From Chlamydiota bacterium (GTDB lineage Bacteria > Chlamydiota > Chlamydiia > Chlamydiales > Rhabdochlamydiaceae), in assembly GCA_026398435.1 (NCBI GenBank), contig JAPLSW010000030.1, positions 1 through 53,099 of the forward strand: a stretch of DNA of 53,099 nucleotides, read 5' to 3'. The number at the start of each line of letters is the position of its first letter. Positions within the stretch are counted from its first letter, which is position 1. Of the stretch, positions 16,526 through 26,388 are shown piece by piece. Made by a program: the position numbers and the translations under genes. The notes under the pieces were generated by a model. That model saw nothing but the letters and a program-made list of their open reading frames with translations. It was not told where the DNA came from and did no database searches.

Positions 16526-18946
16526 CTACCTCTTTCGTTTGCGCTTTTCATGGCTTGCGATGATGCTGCGAGTCTTCATGACGCTGTCGGGGCTTAAGCT
16601 AATACTGTCGATTCCACAATCGACTAGAAATTTTGCAAATTCAGGATAGGTAGAAGGAGCATCTCCGCAAATCCCGATTTTACGTTTTCTTTTTTTAGCA
16701 ACTTCGATCACATGCTTGACCATGCGCTTTACAGCTTCATTACGTTCATCAAAGATATCTGCCACAAGCTCACTATCTCGATCGACACCGAGGGTCATCT
16801 GCGTTAGATCATTACTGCCTATGCTAAAACCATCAAAGATATCACAAAACTGATCGGCTAAGATCACATTGCTAGGAATCTCACACATCACATAGACCTC
16901 TAAGCCATTTTTTCCTTGTACAAGGCCATTTTTTTTCATCACCTGAATCACTTTTTTTCCCTCATCGGGAGTTCTACATACAGGGATCATGACTTTTACA
17001 TTGATCAGGCCAAATTCATCTCGCACCTTTTTGATAGCTTTGCACTCCAGTGCAAAGCCTTCTTTGTACCCTTCTTTATAATAGCGGGAGGCGCCACGCC
17101 AACCGATCATCGGATTTTCTTCTTTAGGCTCAAAATATTTCCCTCCGATGAGGTTTACGTATTCGTTCGTTTTAAAGTCGCTGAAACGCAAAATGACATC
17201 ACGTGGGTAAAAGGCTGAGGCTATGATCGCAATGCCCATAGCGAGCTTATCAATGAAAAACTGCTGTTTATCGGGATAGCCGGCCGTTAGTTCATCGATT
17301 TGCTTGCGGATTTCTGGATCCTTGACCTCATCAAACTTCACAAGAGCCATAGGATGGATGCGGATGTATTCAGTGATAATAAATTCCTCACGGGCAAGCC
17401 CCACTCCATCACTTGGCAAGAAACTTAAGGCAAATGCCTCGTCAGGATAACCGACATTGATCATGATCTTTGTTTTAGGATTTGGGATTTTTTGTGTGTC
17501 GATTTTATCGACTTGGAATTTAAGAAGCCCCTCGTAAATGATCCCATGCTCGCCGGCTGTGCAGTCGGCGGTGATGGGCTGCCCCGTTTTGATCACTTCT
17601 GTGGCATTATTTGTTCCAACAATACAAGGGAGCCCAAGTTCACGGCTGACAATAGCTGCATGTGAGGTTCTTCCTCCGCGGTTTGTTACAATGGCTGAGG
17701 CTATGCGCATGATGGGCACCCAATCTGGATCTGTCATATCTGTGACCAAGATTTCACCCGCCTTAAATTCTCTCATATCTTTAACATCATGGATGATATG
17801 TGCCAGTCCCTGGCCTATTTTGCTGCCGACACTTTTGCCTGTTGTCAGCACTTTTCCTTTTTGGAGTAGTTTGTACTCTTCTATGATATTGAGATTCTTC
17901 CTCGATTGCACGGTTTCCGGACGCGCCTGCAGAATATAAAGCTTGCCGGTGATCCCATCTTTTGCCCACTCCAAATCCATGGGGGTCCATCTTCCATTCT
18001 TCTTACTGTAGTGATCTTCGATGTCGATTGCCCACTTGGCAAGTTGTAAAACATCCTTTTCGGTGATGCAGAATTTTATTCTGTCCTCCATAGGAGTTTC
18101 AACCTTCTTCACACGATCCGGCCCCTTTTCTGCATAGATCATCTTTATTGCTTTATTGCCAACTACCTTATCTATTAAAGGCTTGTAGCCTTTTCTTAGA
18201 GTGGGCTTAAAAACATAAAATTCATCGGGATTCACAGCTCCTTGCACAATGCATTCTCCGAGGCCATAGCTGCCCGTGATAAAAACGACATTGGAGAATC
18301 CTGTCTCCGTATCGAGTGTAAAAATAACCCCAGCACTTCCTACATCGGAACGGATCATTTTCTGAACGCCAATGGAGAGGGAAGTGGTAAAATGATCTAT
18401 TTTGTTCTCACATCGATATGCAATAGCGCGGTTTGTGAAAAGGGAGGCAAAACAACGCTTGCAGGCGTTGAGAAGCTCTTTCTCTCCAGAAATATTTAGA
18501 AAAGTTTCTTGCTGGCCGGCAAAGCTCGCTGTGGGCAAATCTTCCGCCGTAGCAGAAGAGCGCACTGCCACATCAGCATTTTTCATCTGATATTTTACCG
18601 ATAACTTATGATACGCAGAAATAATAGCCTCTTGCAAATCGGCCGGGAGATCGCAATGAAGAAGGATGTCCCTTGCTTTTTGCCCAGCCTTTTCCAACGC
18701 TTGCGCATCACTGGGATCTAATCCATGCAATGTAGCTTTTAGCTCGGCAAGGGCGCCTTTCTTTTCAAGAACGTACTTATAGGCCGAAGAGGTGATAGCA
18801 AAGCCATCAGGGATGGGTACTTTTTTTTTCTTCAGGCGGCCGTACATTTCTCCGAGAGAAGCATTCTTGCCGCCCACAAGGGCAATATCTTCAATACCAA
18901 TTTGATCAAACCATAAAATATAAGGCTTTGGCTGCGGCTTTTTCAT
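16526..18946 (-). CDS. ppsA: Phosphoenolpyruvate synthase
   Basis: An 806-residue enzyme converting pyruvate, ATP and water to PEP, AMP and phosphate, a gluconeogenic step. The ATP-grasp N-terminal part includes GGKNASLGEMY, RSSATAEDLPTASFAGQQET and the LQARPETV end motif. The swivelling phosphohistidine domain has GGRTSHAAIVSRELG, where the histidine carries the phosphate. The C-terminal PEP-binding barrel includes GFSIGSNDLTQ and KIGICGDAPS with the catalytic cysteine. Length and motifs are those of PpsA and not of pyruvate phosphate dikinase. It lies 16 bases after the CoA transferase gene and is the last gene of the tightly packed hydrogenase-led run. Confidence 0.95.
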   Translation of the reverse strand: MKKPQPKPYILWFDQIGIEDIALVGGKNASLGEMYGRLKKKKVPIPDGFAITSSAYKYVLEKKGALAELKATLHGLDPSDAQALEKAGQKARDILLHCDLPADLQEAIISAYHKLSVKYQMKNADVAVRSSATAEDLPTASFAGQQETFLNISGEKELLNACKRCFASLFTNRAIAYRCENKIDHFTTSLSIGVQKMIRSDVGSAGVIFTLDTETGFSNVVFITGSYGLGECIVQGAVNPDEFYVFKPTLRKGYKPLIDKVVGNKAIKMIYAEKGPDRVKKVETPMEDRIKFCITEKDVLQLAKWAIDIEDHYSKKNGRWTPMDLEWAKDGITGKLYILQARPETVQSRKNLNIIEEYKLLQKGKVLTTGKSVGSKIGQGLAHIIHDVKDMREFKAGEILVTDMTDPDWVPIMRIASAIVTNRGGRTSHAAIVSRELGLPCIVGTNNATEVIKTGQPITADCTAGEHGIIYEGLLKFQVDKIDTQKIPNPKTKIMINVGYPDEAFALSFLPSDGVGLAREEFIITEYIRIHPMALVKFDEVKDPEIRKQIDELTAGYPDKQQFFIDKLAMGIAIIASAFYPRDVILRFSDFKTNEYVNLIGGKYFEPKEENPMIGWRGASRYYKEGYKEGFALECKAIKKVRDEFGLINVKVMIPVCRTPDEGKKVIQVMKKNGLVQGKNGLEVYVMCEIPSNVILADQFCDIFDGFSIGSNDLTQMTLGVDRDSELVADIFDERNEAVKRMVKHVIEVAKKRKRKIGICGDAPSTYPEFAKFLVDCGIDSISLSPDSVMKTRSIIASHEKRKRKR

Positions 18947-18962
18947 GACTATCCTCTTAATG

Positions 18963-20240
18963 CTAGTAACTTATAGACACCACTTCTCTCCACTGCCTTT
19001 CCAGCTCTGTCCTATCATCCGGATGAGCAATATTGATAAGGGCCTTGGCCCTTTCTCCAAGGGTTTTTCCAAATAGGTCTGCAATGCCATATTCTGTTAT
19101 CACATAGTGGACATGGCCGCGCGTTGTCACAACGCCGGCCCCTTTTTTTAGGGTGCTGACAATTTTGGATTTCCCTTGGTTGGTGCGGCTGGAAAGAGCA
19201 ATGATTGCCTTGCCGTCTTTTGAAAGAGAGGCCCCTCTCATATAATCGATCTGCCCACCCACACCTGATATAATATGTGTTCCTACTGAGTCGGCGCAAA
19301 TTTGCCCCGTCAGGTCAATCTCTGCAGCTGAATTTATCGCGACTACCTTAGGATTTTTTCCGATGATCTGGGGATTGTTTGTAAAGGCCACATCCAACTG
19401 TACAAAAGCTGGGTTGTCGTGGATAAAGTCGTAAAGTTTGCGTGTGCCGATAGCAAAAGTAGAAACAACCTTTCCTGGATGTATTATCTTCAGAGAGTTA
19501 TTGATAGCGCCACATTCTATGAGAGGTAGAAGAGTATCGGAGCATACCTCCGTATGAATTCCTAAATTTTTATGATGTATCAATTCGGATAGCACGGCAT
19601 GAGGGATTTTCCCAATGCCCGTTTGTAGAGTGGACCCATCATCTATCAAGCTCGCGACATATTTTCCGATCTTTCTCTCTAGCTCGGTACCTTGAGGTGA
19701 TTCTTCTTCCAAAATAGGAAGGTCTACTTCAACACTGTAGTTGATCTTGCTGACGTGAATAAATCCATCGCCATGGATTCGGGGCATCTGTCGATTGATC
19801 TGAGCGATAATTATAGGGGCAGTATCCACTGCCGCTCGCGCAACATCCACACTTGTGCCCAGAGTGCAAAATCCATGTCGATCTGGTGGTGAGACGTGTA
19901 TGAGCGCTACATCTATAGGTCTTTTTTTCAGGCGGAATAATTGAGGGATTTCAGATAAGAAGCAGGGTAAATAATCTATCTCTTCATAATTAAGAGCATG
20001 CCTTACATTCGGGCCAACAAATAAGTTAACCGCCCGAAAACTTTTCTTAAAATCTTTCCTGCAGTGAGGGACATCTCCCATCAAATGGATATGGATCAAT
20101 TCTACATTTTCAAGCAGAGCTCTTCTTTCATAAAGCGCATCGAGCAAAGACAAGGGAGTAGCGGCGCCTCCATGTACAAATACACGAGATCCAGAAGAAA
20201 TACACGCTACAGCTTCTTGGGGTGAAGATACCTTCTGCAT
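18963..20240 (-). CDS. Acetyl-CoA hydrolase / 4-hydroxybutyrate-type CoA transferase
   Basis: A 425-residue family I CoA transferase. The N-terminal half carries SSGSRVFVHGGAATP and IDVALIHVSPPDRHGF. The C-terminal half has the TGIGKIP motif and the active-site glutamate E231 in GIHTEVCSD, which forms the glutamyl-CoA intermediate. YVITEYGIADLFGKTLGERA near the end is typical. Members swap CoA between acetate, butyrate, 4-hydroxybutyrate or succinate, or release acetate. It sits between the nickel permease and PEP synthase in the hydrogenase-led run, which points to acyl-CoA/acetate metabolism linked to H2 turnover. The precise acyl substrate cannot be read from the sequence. Confidence 0.87.
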   Translation of the reverse strand: MQKVSSPQEAVACISSGSRVFVHGGAATPLSLLDALYERRALLENVELIHIHLMGDVPHCRKDFKKSFRAVNLFVGPNVRHALNYEEIDYLPCFLSEIPQLFRLKKRPIDVALIHVSPPDRHGFCTLGTSVDVARAAVDTAPIIIAQINRQMPRIHGDGFIHVSKINYSVEVDLPILEEESPQGTELERKIGKYVASLIDDGSTLQTGIGKIPHAVLSELIHHKNLGIHTEVCSDTLLPLIECGAINNSLKIIHPGKVVSTFAIGTRKLYDFIHDNPAFVQLDVAFTNNPQIIGKNPKVVAINSAAEIDLTGQICADSVGTHIISGVGGQIDYMRGASLSKDGKAIIALSSRTNQGKSKIVSTLKKGAGVVTTRGHVHYVITEYGIADLFGKTLGERAKALINIAHPDDRTELERQWREVVSISY

Positions 20241-20298
20241 ACACCTGCCTTTTCTATAACTTGCTTATATGGCAGGGACCCATTTGCAGCAATGCAAA

Positions 20299-20985
20299 TT
20301 AATGGAATATTTTCAGCAAACTCATAAAGCCTATAATAAGACTAAACATCGAAATAGTAAGGCCAATACCACGTGATAAGACAATTGATGTCCTATCGGC
20401 ACGTTGAATGAGTGTTGAGACAAATAAACCATTTAACCCATCTGACATCATCATGCCGAGCATGAAGAAGACACCTAAAATACCGGAGAGCAACCAGCCG
20501 GAGAGCAATGAGGCCGAGATAGAAAATAGAGCTATTTGACTGACGGTATCAAAGGAGAAGGCAAAAAGAGCCCCTATCATAGTGATCAAGAAGGGAGTGG
20601 ATTTTTTACCTGTAATCTTCCTTGCTATGAAACTCTTTATCCCTACAGGCATATTCGTGGATGGTGAACTTTGAAAGACATTCCAAAGATTGAGCGCGCC
20701 AAATACCACTAAAAAGAAAATCGATATCCAATTGCCACATCCTTCAAGCCACTCTGGAACATGCGCTTGTACAAGACCTCCACCAACAATTAAGCTGACT
20801 AAGATTACCACAAGGCCATGGCCTAGAGAAAATAAAAAACCAACCATTTTTGATAGTAGTCGATTGTCTCGAACCGTTCTTGTAAGGGCGTCGATTGTTG
20901 CGAGATGATCTAAATCGAATCCATGCCTAATCCCCAAGACCAGAGCCATAAAAACCATCAATTGCCATGAAGTGTCTGTGTTCAT
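20299..20985 (-). CDS. Nickel/cobalt permease (NiCoT-like), short
   Basis: A 228-residue inner-membrane protein with about six hydrophobic segments. The first helix contains RHGFDLDHLATID, which carries the HX4DH nickel/cobalt signature at H21, D26 and H27. LFSLGHG and AFSFDTVSQIALF are further family motifs. It is shorter than typical eight-helix NiCoT proteins of 330 to 350 residues. It starts 20 bases after hypE in the hydrogenase maturation cluster, so nickel supply for the [NiFe] enzyme is the obvious role. No metal selectivity can be read beyond that context. Confidence 0.84.
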   Translation of the reverse strand: MNTDTSWQLMVFMALVLGIRHGFDLDHLATIDALTRTVRDNRLLSKMVGFLFSLGHGLVVILVSLIVGGGLVQAHVPEWLEGCGNWISIFFLVVFGALNLWNVFQSSPSTNMPVGIKSFIARKITGKKSTPFLITMIGALFAFSFDTVSQIALFSISASLLSGWLLSGILGVFFMLGMMMSDGLNGLFVSTLIQRADRTSIVLSRGIGLTISMFSLIIGFMSLLKIFH

Positions 20986-21005
20986 CTTTTTTTCCTAATT
21001 AGTGA

Positions 21006-22049
21006 TTAACAAATACGTGGAAGTTGGTCTCCCACAAGCCTGTAGAGATAGCGCTCGGTTCCAAAAGCATTTTTTAGTGCTACACCGGGCGATGAGGATG
21101 CAGATAGTACATGTCCAATGAGGCCCGCCTCCCCTTCTGAGAATCTCTGCATGATCTTTAACGCTTGCGTCGCCTGATTTTCAGGAACAAATGCAATAAA
21201 ACGCCCTTCATTTGCGACATATAAAGGATCAAATCCTAAAATTTCACATGCGCCATATACTGCCTCGCAGACCGGGATAGACTCTTCTTCCACAAGAAAA
21301 TCCATTTTTGAGGTTTCTGATAATTCTACGAGCGCTGTAGCAAGTCCCCCACGTGTGAGATCACGAAGGCAATGCACAATGACCCCCTCGCTTAACAAGG
21401 CCTCTATAGTGGGGAATAGGGATGCGCAATCGCTGATCAGAGGAGAGGAAAATTCAAGGCCTTCCCGCTGCGCCATGATAGCCATTCCATGGCGACCGAT
21501 GTCGCCACTGAGAATAATCATATCGCCAGGGGTTATTTGACGAGGATTGATTGGATAATCGACCATGCAAATGCCGATCCCGCTTGTATTGATGAAAATA
21601 TTATTTCCAGCTTGCCTTTCGATGACTTTGGTATCCCCTGTAACGATTCGCAGAAAGTTTGCAGCAGCTTCGTTTTTCATAGATTCTACAACGCGCTTTA
21701 AGTGGGCTTGTAAAAAGCCCTCTTCAATGATAAAGCCACAGCTTAGGTAGTAGGGCCTGGCCCCACACATCGCTAAATCATTCACTGTGCCAATTACGGC
21801 AAGCTTCCCAATATCGCCCCCAGGAAAGAAGATGGGTTGTACTACATAAGAGTCCGTTGAGAACACGATTTGGTTTGAGGGCATATTTAGGACCGCGCCA
21901 TCATGCAACATGGATAAATGCTCATTGGAGAATGCGGGAAGAAAAATCTCCTCGATGAGACGGCTTGTAAGCTTGCCACCGCTTCCATGCGCTAATGTGA
22001 TGATCTGCTCGTCTTCTAATGTAAGCGGACAGGAGTAATTCTGCATCAT
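21006..22049 (-). CDS. hypE: Hydrogenase maturation protein HypE
   Basis: A 347-residue cytosolic protein of the PurM/AIR-synthase-like fold that turns a carbamoylated C-terminal cysteine into the thiocyanate used as CN ligand of the [NiFe] centre. The N-terminus has LAHGSGGKLTSRLIEE, and STDSYVVQPIFFPGGDIG is a nucleotide-binding segment. The protein ends PRIC with the essential C-terminal Cys347. It works with HypF, encoded upstream in the same operon, and is separated from hypD by 12 bases. Confidence 0.96.
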   Translation of the reverse strand: MMQNYSCPLTLEDEQIITLAHGSGGKLTSRLIEEIFLPAFSNEHLSMLHDGAVLNMPSNQIVFSTDSYVVQPIFFPGGDIGKLAVIGTVNDLAMCGARPYYLSCGFIIEEGFLQAHLKRVVESMKNEAAANFLRIVTGDTKVIERQAGNNIFINTSGIGICMVDYPINPRQITPGDMIILSGDIGRHGMAIMAQREGLEFSSPLISDCASLFPTIEALLSEGVIVHCLRDLTRGGLATALVELSETSKMDFLVEEESIPVCEAVYGACEILGFDPLYVANEGRFIAFVPENQATQALKIMQRFSEGEAGLIGHVLSASSSPGVALKNAFGTERYLYRLVGDQLPRIC

Positions 22050-22061
22050 AGGAGATCCTCT

Positions 22062-23156
22062 TCAAGCTAACTTTAATTTAGAATATTGATAATAGGCAGA
22101 ACAGGCCCCTTCTGTGGAAACCATCGGCGCCCCAAGAGGATTTTCAGGGGTACATTGTTTGCCAAATAATGGACATTCGCCTGGCTTTTTTTTACCCTGA
22201 AGGACAAGACCACTGATACATCCGTTGTCTATAAATAAGAGAGGTTTTTCGATAGGAAATCGGGTGGCGGCATCGTAGCCGGCATATTCATCCTGCAGTC
22301 CAAGGCCACTTGAAGCAATAACACCGATGCCTCGCCACTGCCTGTCGACTGTCTTAAATACAATCTGTAGAATATTCTGTGTATGCACATTGCCAGGCTC
22401 TTTCACACTACGCGCATATTGATTCATAACACAGTATTCATTGTTTTCTAGCTGCTGAACGCAAAGATACAATCCTTGTAAGATATCCACTGGCTCAAAT
22501 CCTGTTACCACAATAGGTGTTTGGTAGTTGCTCGCTAAAGCATGATACTGGCTATAACCTGTGATCGTACATACATGCCCCGCTGCTAAGAAACCTTGCA
22601 CTTCATTGCCGGGCGATTGGAGGATAAATTGTAGAGCCGGGGGAACGAGTACATGGGATGCCAGAAGAGAAAAGTTTTTTAAGCCCAGCTGTTTGGCTTG
22701 GTATACTGCCATGGCATTGGCTGGGGCGGTTGTTTCAAATCCCACAGCAAAAAGGACAACTTGTTTATTAGGATTTTTTTCCGCAATTTTTACGGTTTCT
22801 AAGGGAGAATGGATGATACGGACATCAGATCCCCTGGCTTTCATAGTAAGAAGGTCTGTGTGAGTGCCAGGCACGCGGAGCATATCTCCAAAAGAGCACA
22901 GAATAGTATTTGGCTCTGCAGCGATATGCAAAGCATGATCGATCAGATGAATAGGCGTGACACATACAGGGCAGCCGGGCCCATGGATCAAACGAATTTT
23001 CTTGGGTAGTAACTCATGCAGGCCATATTTCATTATAGAATGCGTTTGCCCCCCGCAGACTTCCATAATCGTCCAAGGCTTTGTCGTGATTTTATGCAGG
23101 GCCTCAGACAGATTTCTCACTAGATGGGGCTGCCGATATTCATCTACATATTTCAT
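22062..23156 (-). CDS. hypD: Hydrogenase maturation protein HypD
   Basis: A 364-residue iron-sulfur scaffold on which, with HypC, the Fe(CN)2CO unit is built. It carries [16 protein letters not shown] and [12 protein letters not shown] (the CxxC that cycles during ligand transfer), [14 protein letters not shown], and the C-terminal cysteines of [15 protein letters not shown] and GACSAYYQY that bind the [4Fe-4S] cluster. Its ATG overlaps the hypC stop by four bases (ATGA). Confidence 0.96.
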   Translation of the reverse strand: MKYVDEYRQPHLVRNLSEALHKITTKPWTIMEVCGGQTHSIMKYGLHELLPKKIRLIHGPGCPVCVTPIHLIDHALHIAAEPNTILCSFGDMLRVPGTHTDLLTMKARGSDVRIIHSPLETVKIAEKNPNKQVVLFAVGFETTAPANAMAVYQAKQLGLKNFSLLASHVLVPPALQFILQSPGNEVQGFLAAGHVCTITGYSQYHALASNYQTPIVVTGFEPVDILQGLYLCVQQLENNEYCVMNQYARSVKEPGNVHTQNILQIVFKTVDRQWRGIGVIASSGLGLQDEYAGYDAATRFPIEKPLLFIDNGCISGLVLQGKKKPGECPLFGKQCTPENPLGAPMVSTEGACSAYYQYSKLKLA

Positions 23157-23377
23157 GAAAGAGCTCCCTCTAATAAATCTAGTGTATCCTGCGCTGCTTT
23201 CTCATTTAAAATACTTATAGCAAAGCCCACATGGACAATGACGTAATCTCCGACTTTCGCTTCGGGGGTATAAACTAAACATACCGATTTTTTAACTCCC
23301 GAGAAGTCCACCTCTCCCATCGGAAGAGAAGAATCATGGGTGATAGATAGAATTTTTCCTGGCAGTGCTAAACACAT
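23153..23377 (-). CDS. hypC: Hydrogenase maturation chaperone HypC
   Basis: A 74-residue OB-fold chaperone starting MCLALPGKI. Cys2, exposed after Met removal, carries the iron complex from HypD to the large subunit precursor. The size is normal for the family. It overlaps hypF upstream by 10 bases and hypD downstream by 4. I see only one HypC-type gene in the window. Confidence 0.95.
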   Translation of the reverse strand: MCLALPGKILSITHDSSLPMGEVDFSGVKKSVCLVYTPEAKVGDYVIVHVGFAISILNEKAAQDTLDLLEGALS

Positions 23378-25683
23378 CTTTCTTGCCGCCTGATTTTATA
23401 TAAACTCCCCATGATCTGTCCTGCTGCGAGCCCCTCATCTCCCGGGGGAATTTGGTGATGCCAAAAAGGGGTAAAACCCGATTGCCTTAGCTGAATAATC
23501 GCCATTTCGGCAAGAAGCTTGTTTTGCATAACGCCACCAGTTAGTAGTACATTTTCTAGGCAGGCCCTTTGGGCAAGCTTAACCATAACCGCAGCCAGTG
23601 CATGATGAAAAGCAAAAGCAATTTCTGCTAAGGCGATCCCATTTATTTTATCTTGCAATATCTGCTGTATCATGCCTTGCCAATCTATCAGCCAAAGGCC
23701 ATTTTCTTTTAGTAAATTGATCGTGTAGCGAGGTGATTCATTTTTAGCTTTACTTGCCAGGGCCTCTAAAGCAAGGGCTGCATCCCCTTCAAACTGGCTG
23801 ATAAAGCAGCAATTTAATAAGGCGCTCACAGCATCAAAAAGGCGACCCATACTGCTACATACTGGCGCATTTATCCCCCGGCTCATAGTGGCTGATAAAA
23901 TATTAAATTCCTCATCAGTAAAAGCCTCTTTTATCCAGGTTTGATAAATGGGCGGCATTTTCGATCCAAAGATAGCATGCAATACCCCCAAGGCTGAGCG
24001 GCGTGGCTCTTTGATCGCCTTCTCTGCACCTGGCAACCTAAAGGGATAGAGGCTTGCAAAACGCTCCATGCCCCCTTCTGTAACAACGAATGACTCAGCT
24101 CCCCAGATCGTATGATCATCGCCAAGTCCTGTCCCATCCCAAGAAAAGCCAAGTAGCGGAGGGGCCATCTGATTGTCCAACATACCGGAATAGACATGGG
24201 CCTGATGATGTTGTATAGCAACTGCTACGATTTTGCGCCTTTGCAAATAGCGGCTTGTGTAAAACTCTAAGTGTTTATCACATACTCCCGCAGAGGGAGT
24301 CATGTTTAATAATGTTTCCCAGCTTGTAACTTCCTGGTCATAGGCCTCGCAGGCATCCTTAGAATCTAAATTCCCCATGTATTGACTTAGATACACTCGG
24401 CGGTCCTTGGCAAGCGCAAAGCTATTTTTCAGGTGGCCTCCCGTGGCAAGTAGGCATGTAGAGGGGGGAAGATGCTCTGGAAGAGCTGCTACATAAGGAA
24501 TGTACCCTCGGGCGCGCCGGAGGATCATAGGATCTCCGGCAATAATTTGAACAACTGAGTCATCGAGCCTATGCATGATACGGCGATTGTGAACTAAAAA
24601 GGCATCTGCCACATCGGAGAGCTGGGCAAAGGCCTCTTGCTCGGTAATGCAAAGGGGCCTTCCTGAAATATTGCCACTTGTCGCCACAAGAGGACCCTTT
24701 AGAGCGCTTAGCAATAAAACCTGCAGAGCGTTATGAGCCAGCATAACTCCATAATAGGGACTCTCAAAAGTGACGCAAGGGGCGATCTCATCTGGGAGAT
24801 GTAGTTTTTTTAGTAAGACTATGGGAGCTGCAGGAGACGTTAACACTTGCTCAGCTGTTGGACAGATGTGAGCGATTTGTTTGGCGTAAGAAAGGTCGGG
24901 GACAAGAAGAGCAAAAGGTTTTTTTGCCCTTCTTTTAAGCAAACGCAGACGCTGCACAGCCCCTTCATTTGTCCCATCCACTAAGAGCAAAAAGCCCCCT
25001 GTGTTTTTAACAGCAACTATTTTCCCTTGGCGCAAGTACTCGATTGCAATAGTAATAGCTTCTTGCTGGCCGGAAAGTAGTTTTTTCTGAGGATCTAGCA
25101 TTCTTAATTCAGGGCCACACGTAGGACAACAATTTGTTTGGGAATAAAAACGGCGGTCCGCCGGATTGGTATATTCTTTTTGACAAAGATCGCACATGGA
25201 GAAATCTGTCATCGTGGTATTTTCACGGTCAAAAGGCATGCGTAAAAATAAGCTGAACCGAGGGCCACACGTCATGCAATGCAAAAAAGGATATCGATAG
25301 CGACGACTCCTTGGATCAGATAACTCCTGCAAACATAGCTGGCAAATAGCGCTATCTGGAAGAAGAGCGAGAGTTGTATCCGATTGGCTTTTACTCGTAG
25401 CGATTTCAAAGCTTTTGCATTCGTGCAATGGGGCATCTACTATTGTGATCTCAGAAATAACAGCTCGCGTAGGTTTTGTGGCGACTAGATTGTTCTGAAA
25501 ATTGACAAGCTCTACTATATCTCCTTGGACATCGATGTCCACACCCATATTGGTATTTCTTATATGGCCGGAAAGACGATGCTGATTTGCCAGGCGATAC
25601 ACAAAAGGTCTAAAACCAACTCCCTGCACAGAACCGGAAATCGTGATGAGGAGTCTTTTGTAATCGGGCTCAATTTGCAACAT
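23368..25683 (-). CDS. hypF: Carbamoyltransferase HypF
   Basis: A 771-residue enzyme that makes carbamoyl-adenylate from carbamoyl phosphate and ATP and passes the carbamoyl group to HypE. Domains in order: acylphosphatase (SVQGVGFRPF near 14-23); two zinc-finger units with CQLCLQEL ... CMTCGPRFS and CDLCQKEY ... CPTCGPEL; a YrdC-like ATP-binding domain (LLKRRAKKPFALLV, ATSGNISGRPL); and a Kae1-like C-terminal domain with QHHQAHVYSGML, GFSWDGTGLGDD and LLTGGVMQNKLL. Its need for carbamoyl phosphate is notable because carB nearby is broken. It overlaps hypA by 14 bases. Confidence 0.96.
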   Translation of the reverse strand: MLQIEPDYKRLLITISGSVQGVGFRPFVYRLANQHRLSGHIRNTNMGVDIDVQGDIVELVNFQNNLVATKPTRAVISEITIVDAPLHECKSFEIATSKSQSDTTLALLPDSAICQLCLQELSDPRSRRYRYPFLHCMTCGPRFSLFLRMPFDRENTTMTDFSMCDLCQKEYTNPADRRFYSQTNCCPTCGPELRMLDPQKKLLSGQQEAITIAIEYLRQGKIVAVKNTGGFLLLVDGTNEGAVQRLRLLKRRAKKPFALLVPDLSYAKQIAHICPTAEQVLTSPAAPIVLLKKLHLPDEIAPCVTFESPYYGVMLAHNALQVLLLSALKGPLVATSGNISGRPLCITEQEAFAQLSDVADAFLVHNRRIMHRLDDSVVQIIAGDPMILRRARGYIPYVAALPEHLPPSTCLLATGGHLKNSFALAKDRRVYLSQYMGNLDSKDACEAYDQEVTSWETLLNMTPSAGVCDKHLEFYTSRYLQRRKIVAVAIQHHQAHVYSGMLDNQMAPPLLGFSWDGTGLGDDHTIWGAESFVVTEGGMERFASLYPFRLPGAEKAIKEPRRSALGVLHAIFGSKMPPIYQTWIKEAFTDEEFNILSATMSRGINAPVCSSMGRLFDAVSALLNCCFISQFEGDAALALEALASKAKNESPRYTINLLKENGLWLIDWQGMIQQILQDKINGIALAEIAFAFHHALAAVMVKLAQRACLENVLLTGGVMQNKLLAEMAIIQLRQSGFTPFWHHQIPPGDEGLAAGQIMGSLYKIRRQERCV

Positions 25684-25933
25684 CGATGCTCTTTAGAACA
25701 ACTATTGTAGCATTTGGGTCATTGATATCTTGAGATTCTTCCGCTACGATTTCAGCATTTTGGGCAATAGTTCCAAGGGCTGCAATGTCAAAATGCTCTT
25801 TAAAATGCTCGGCAGACATATGGGAAAGCGCTCCCAATTTCACAGACACCTTGACTACTTTATCAGATTTCTCTTCTTTGGCTAGCTGAAGGATTTTACG
25901 GATTAAGTTATCCATTAAACTTTTTTCGTGCAT
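25670..25933 (-). CDS. hypA: HypA-like nickel chaperone lacking the zinc domain
   Basis: An 87-residue protein. Its N-terminus ([14 protein letters not shown]) and core (VKVSVKLGALSHMSAEHFKEHF) match HypA, which delivers nickel to hydrogenase; the nickel ligands at the start (H2, with E3) are kept. Typical HypA has about 115 residues and a C-terminal zinc site of four cysteines. This protein has no cysteine at all and ends with a short acidic strand segment. It therefore represents the short, zinc-free HypA variant. No hypB is found in the window. It overlaps the protease gene upstream by 19 bases and hypF downstream by 14. Confidence 0.82.
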   Translation of the reverse strand: MHEKSLMDNLIRKILQLAKEEKSDKVVKVSVKLGALSHMSAEHFKEHFDIAALGTIAQNAEIVAEESQDINDPNATIVVLKSIDVAN

Positions 25934-26388
25934 GGGTGAATATCCTCTTCGGTTAAAATTTTTTGAGCTACAAGGCGAGTAGCCTGAGCTACCGGGGGTG
26001 ACATAGTTGCGCTTATATTATAATGATCGCCATTTATAGCATAAATGATCAGCTTAGGAGGTAGTTGGTCTAAGGTTTTAGCAAGGGCAATAGCTTGGCC
26101 AAGGCCAAAGCCATGTGTCGAGGTTTGGGTGCTGTCCTGTGGTATAGGATGGACGCGCGCATCGAGGCGCTGCCAGGAGCCCGGAGAAGCGTCCCCACTG
26201 CAAGCATCTATTACATAGACCGTGGAGTAACTAGCAAACACATCTAAGAGCTCTGCGATATCCCCTCTTATCTTAGAGAGCTTTACACAAGCGTTGACTT
26301 TTCCTTCCAGCTCATCAATAACGGCCCATCCGGCGCCGTCGTCGCCCCGAAATGGGTTACCTATGCCGATCACAAGAATATCACCCAT
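25915..26388 (-). CDS. Hydrogenase maturation protease (HycI/HybD family)
   Basis: A 157-residue endopeptidase that clips the C-terminal tail of the [NiFe] large subunit after nickel insertion. It begins [16 protein letters not shown], where the Glu/Asp next to the glycines binds nickel (here D16 or D17), followed by [14 protein letters not shown] with another metal-ligand Asp, and [13 protein letters not shown] with a His. Its start overlaps the end of the large-subunit gene by 8 bases. The likely substrate is the C-terminal tail encoded there (after DPCISCSAH). Confidence 0.92.
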   Translation of the reverse strand: MGDILVIGIGNPFRGDDGAGWAVIDELEGKVNACVKLSKIRGDIAELLDVFASYSTVYVIDACSGDASPGSWQRLDARVHPIPQDSTQTSTHGFGLGQAIALAKTLDQLPPKLIIYAINGDHYNISATMSPPVAQATRLVAQKILTEEDIHPCTKKV

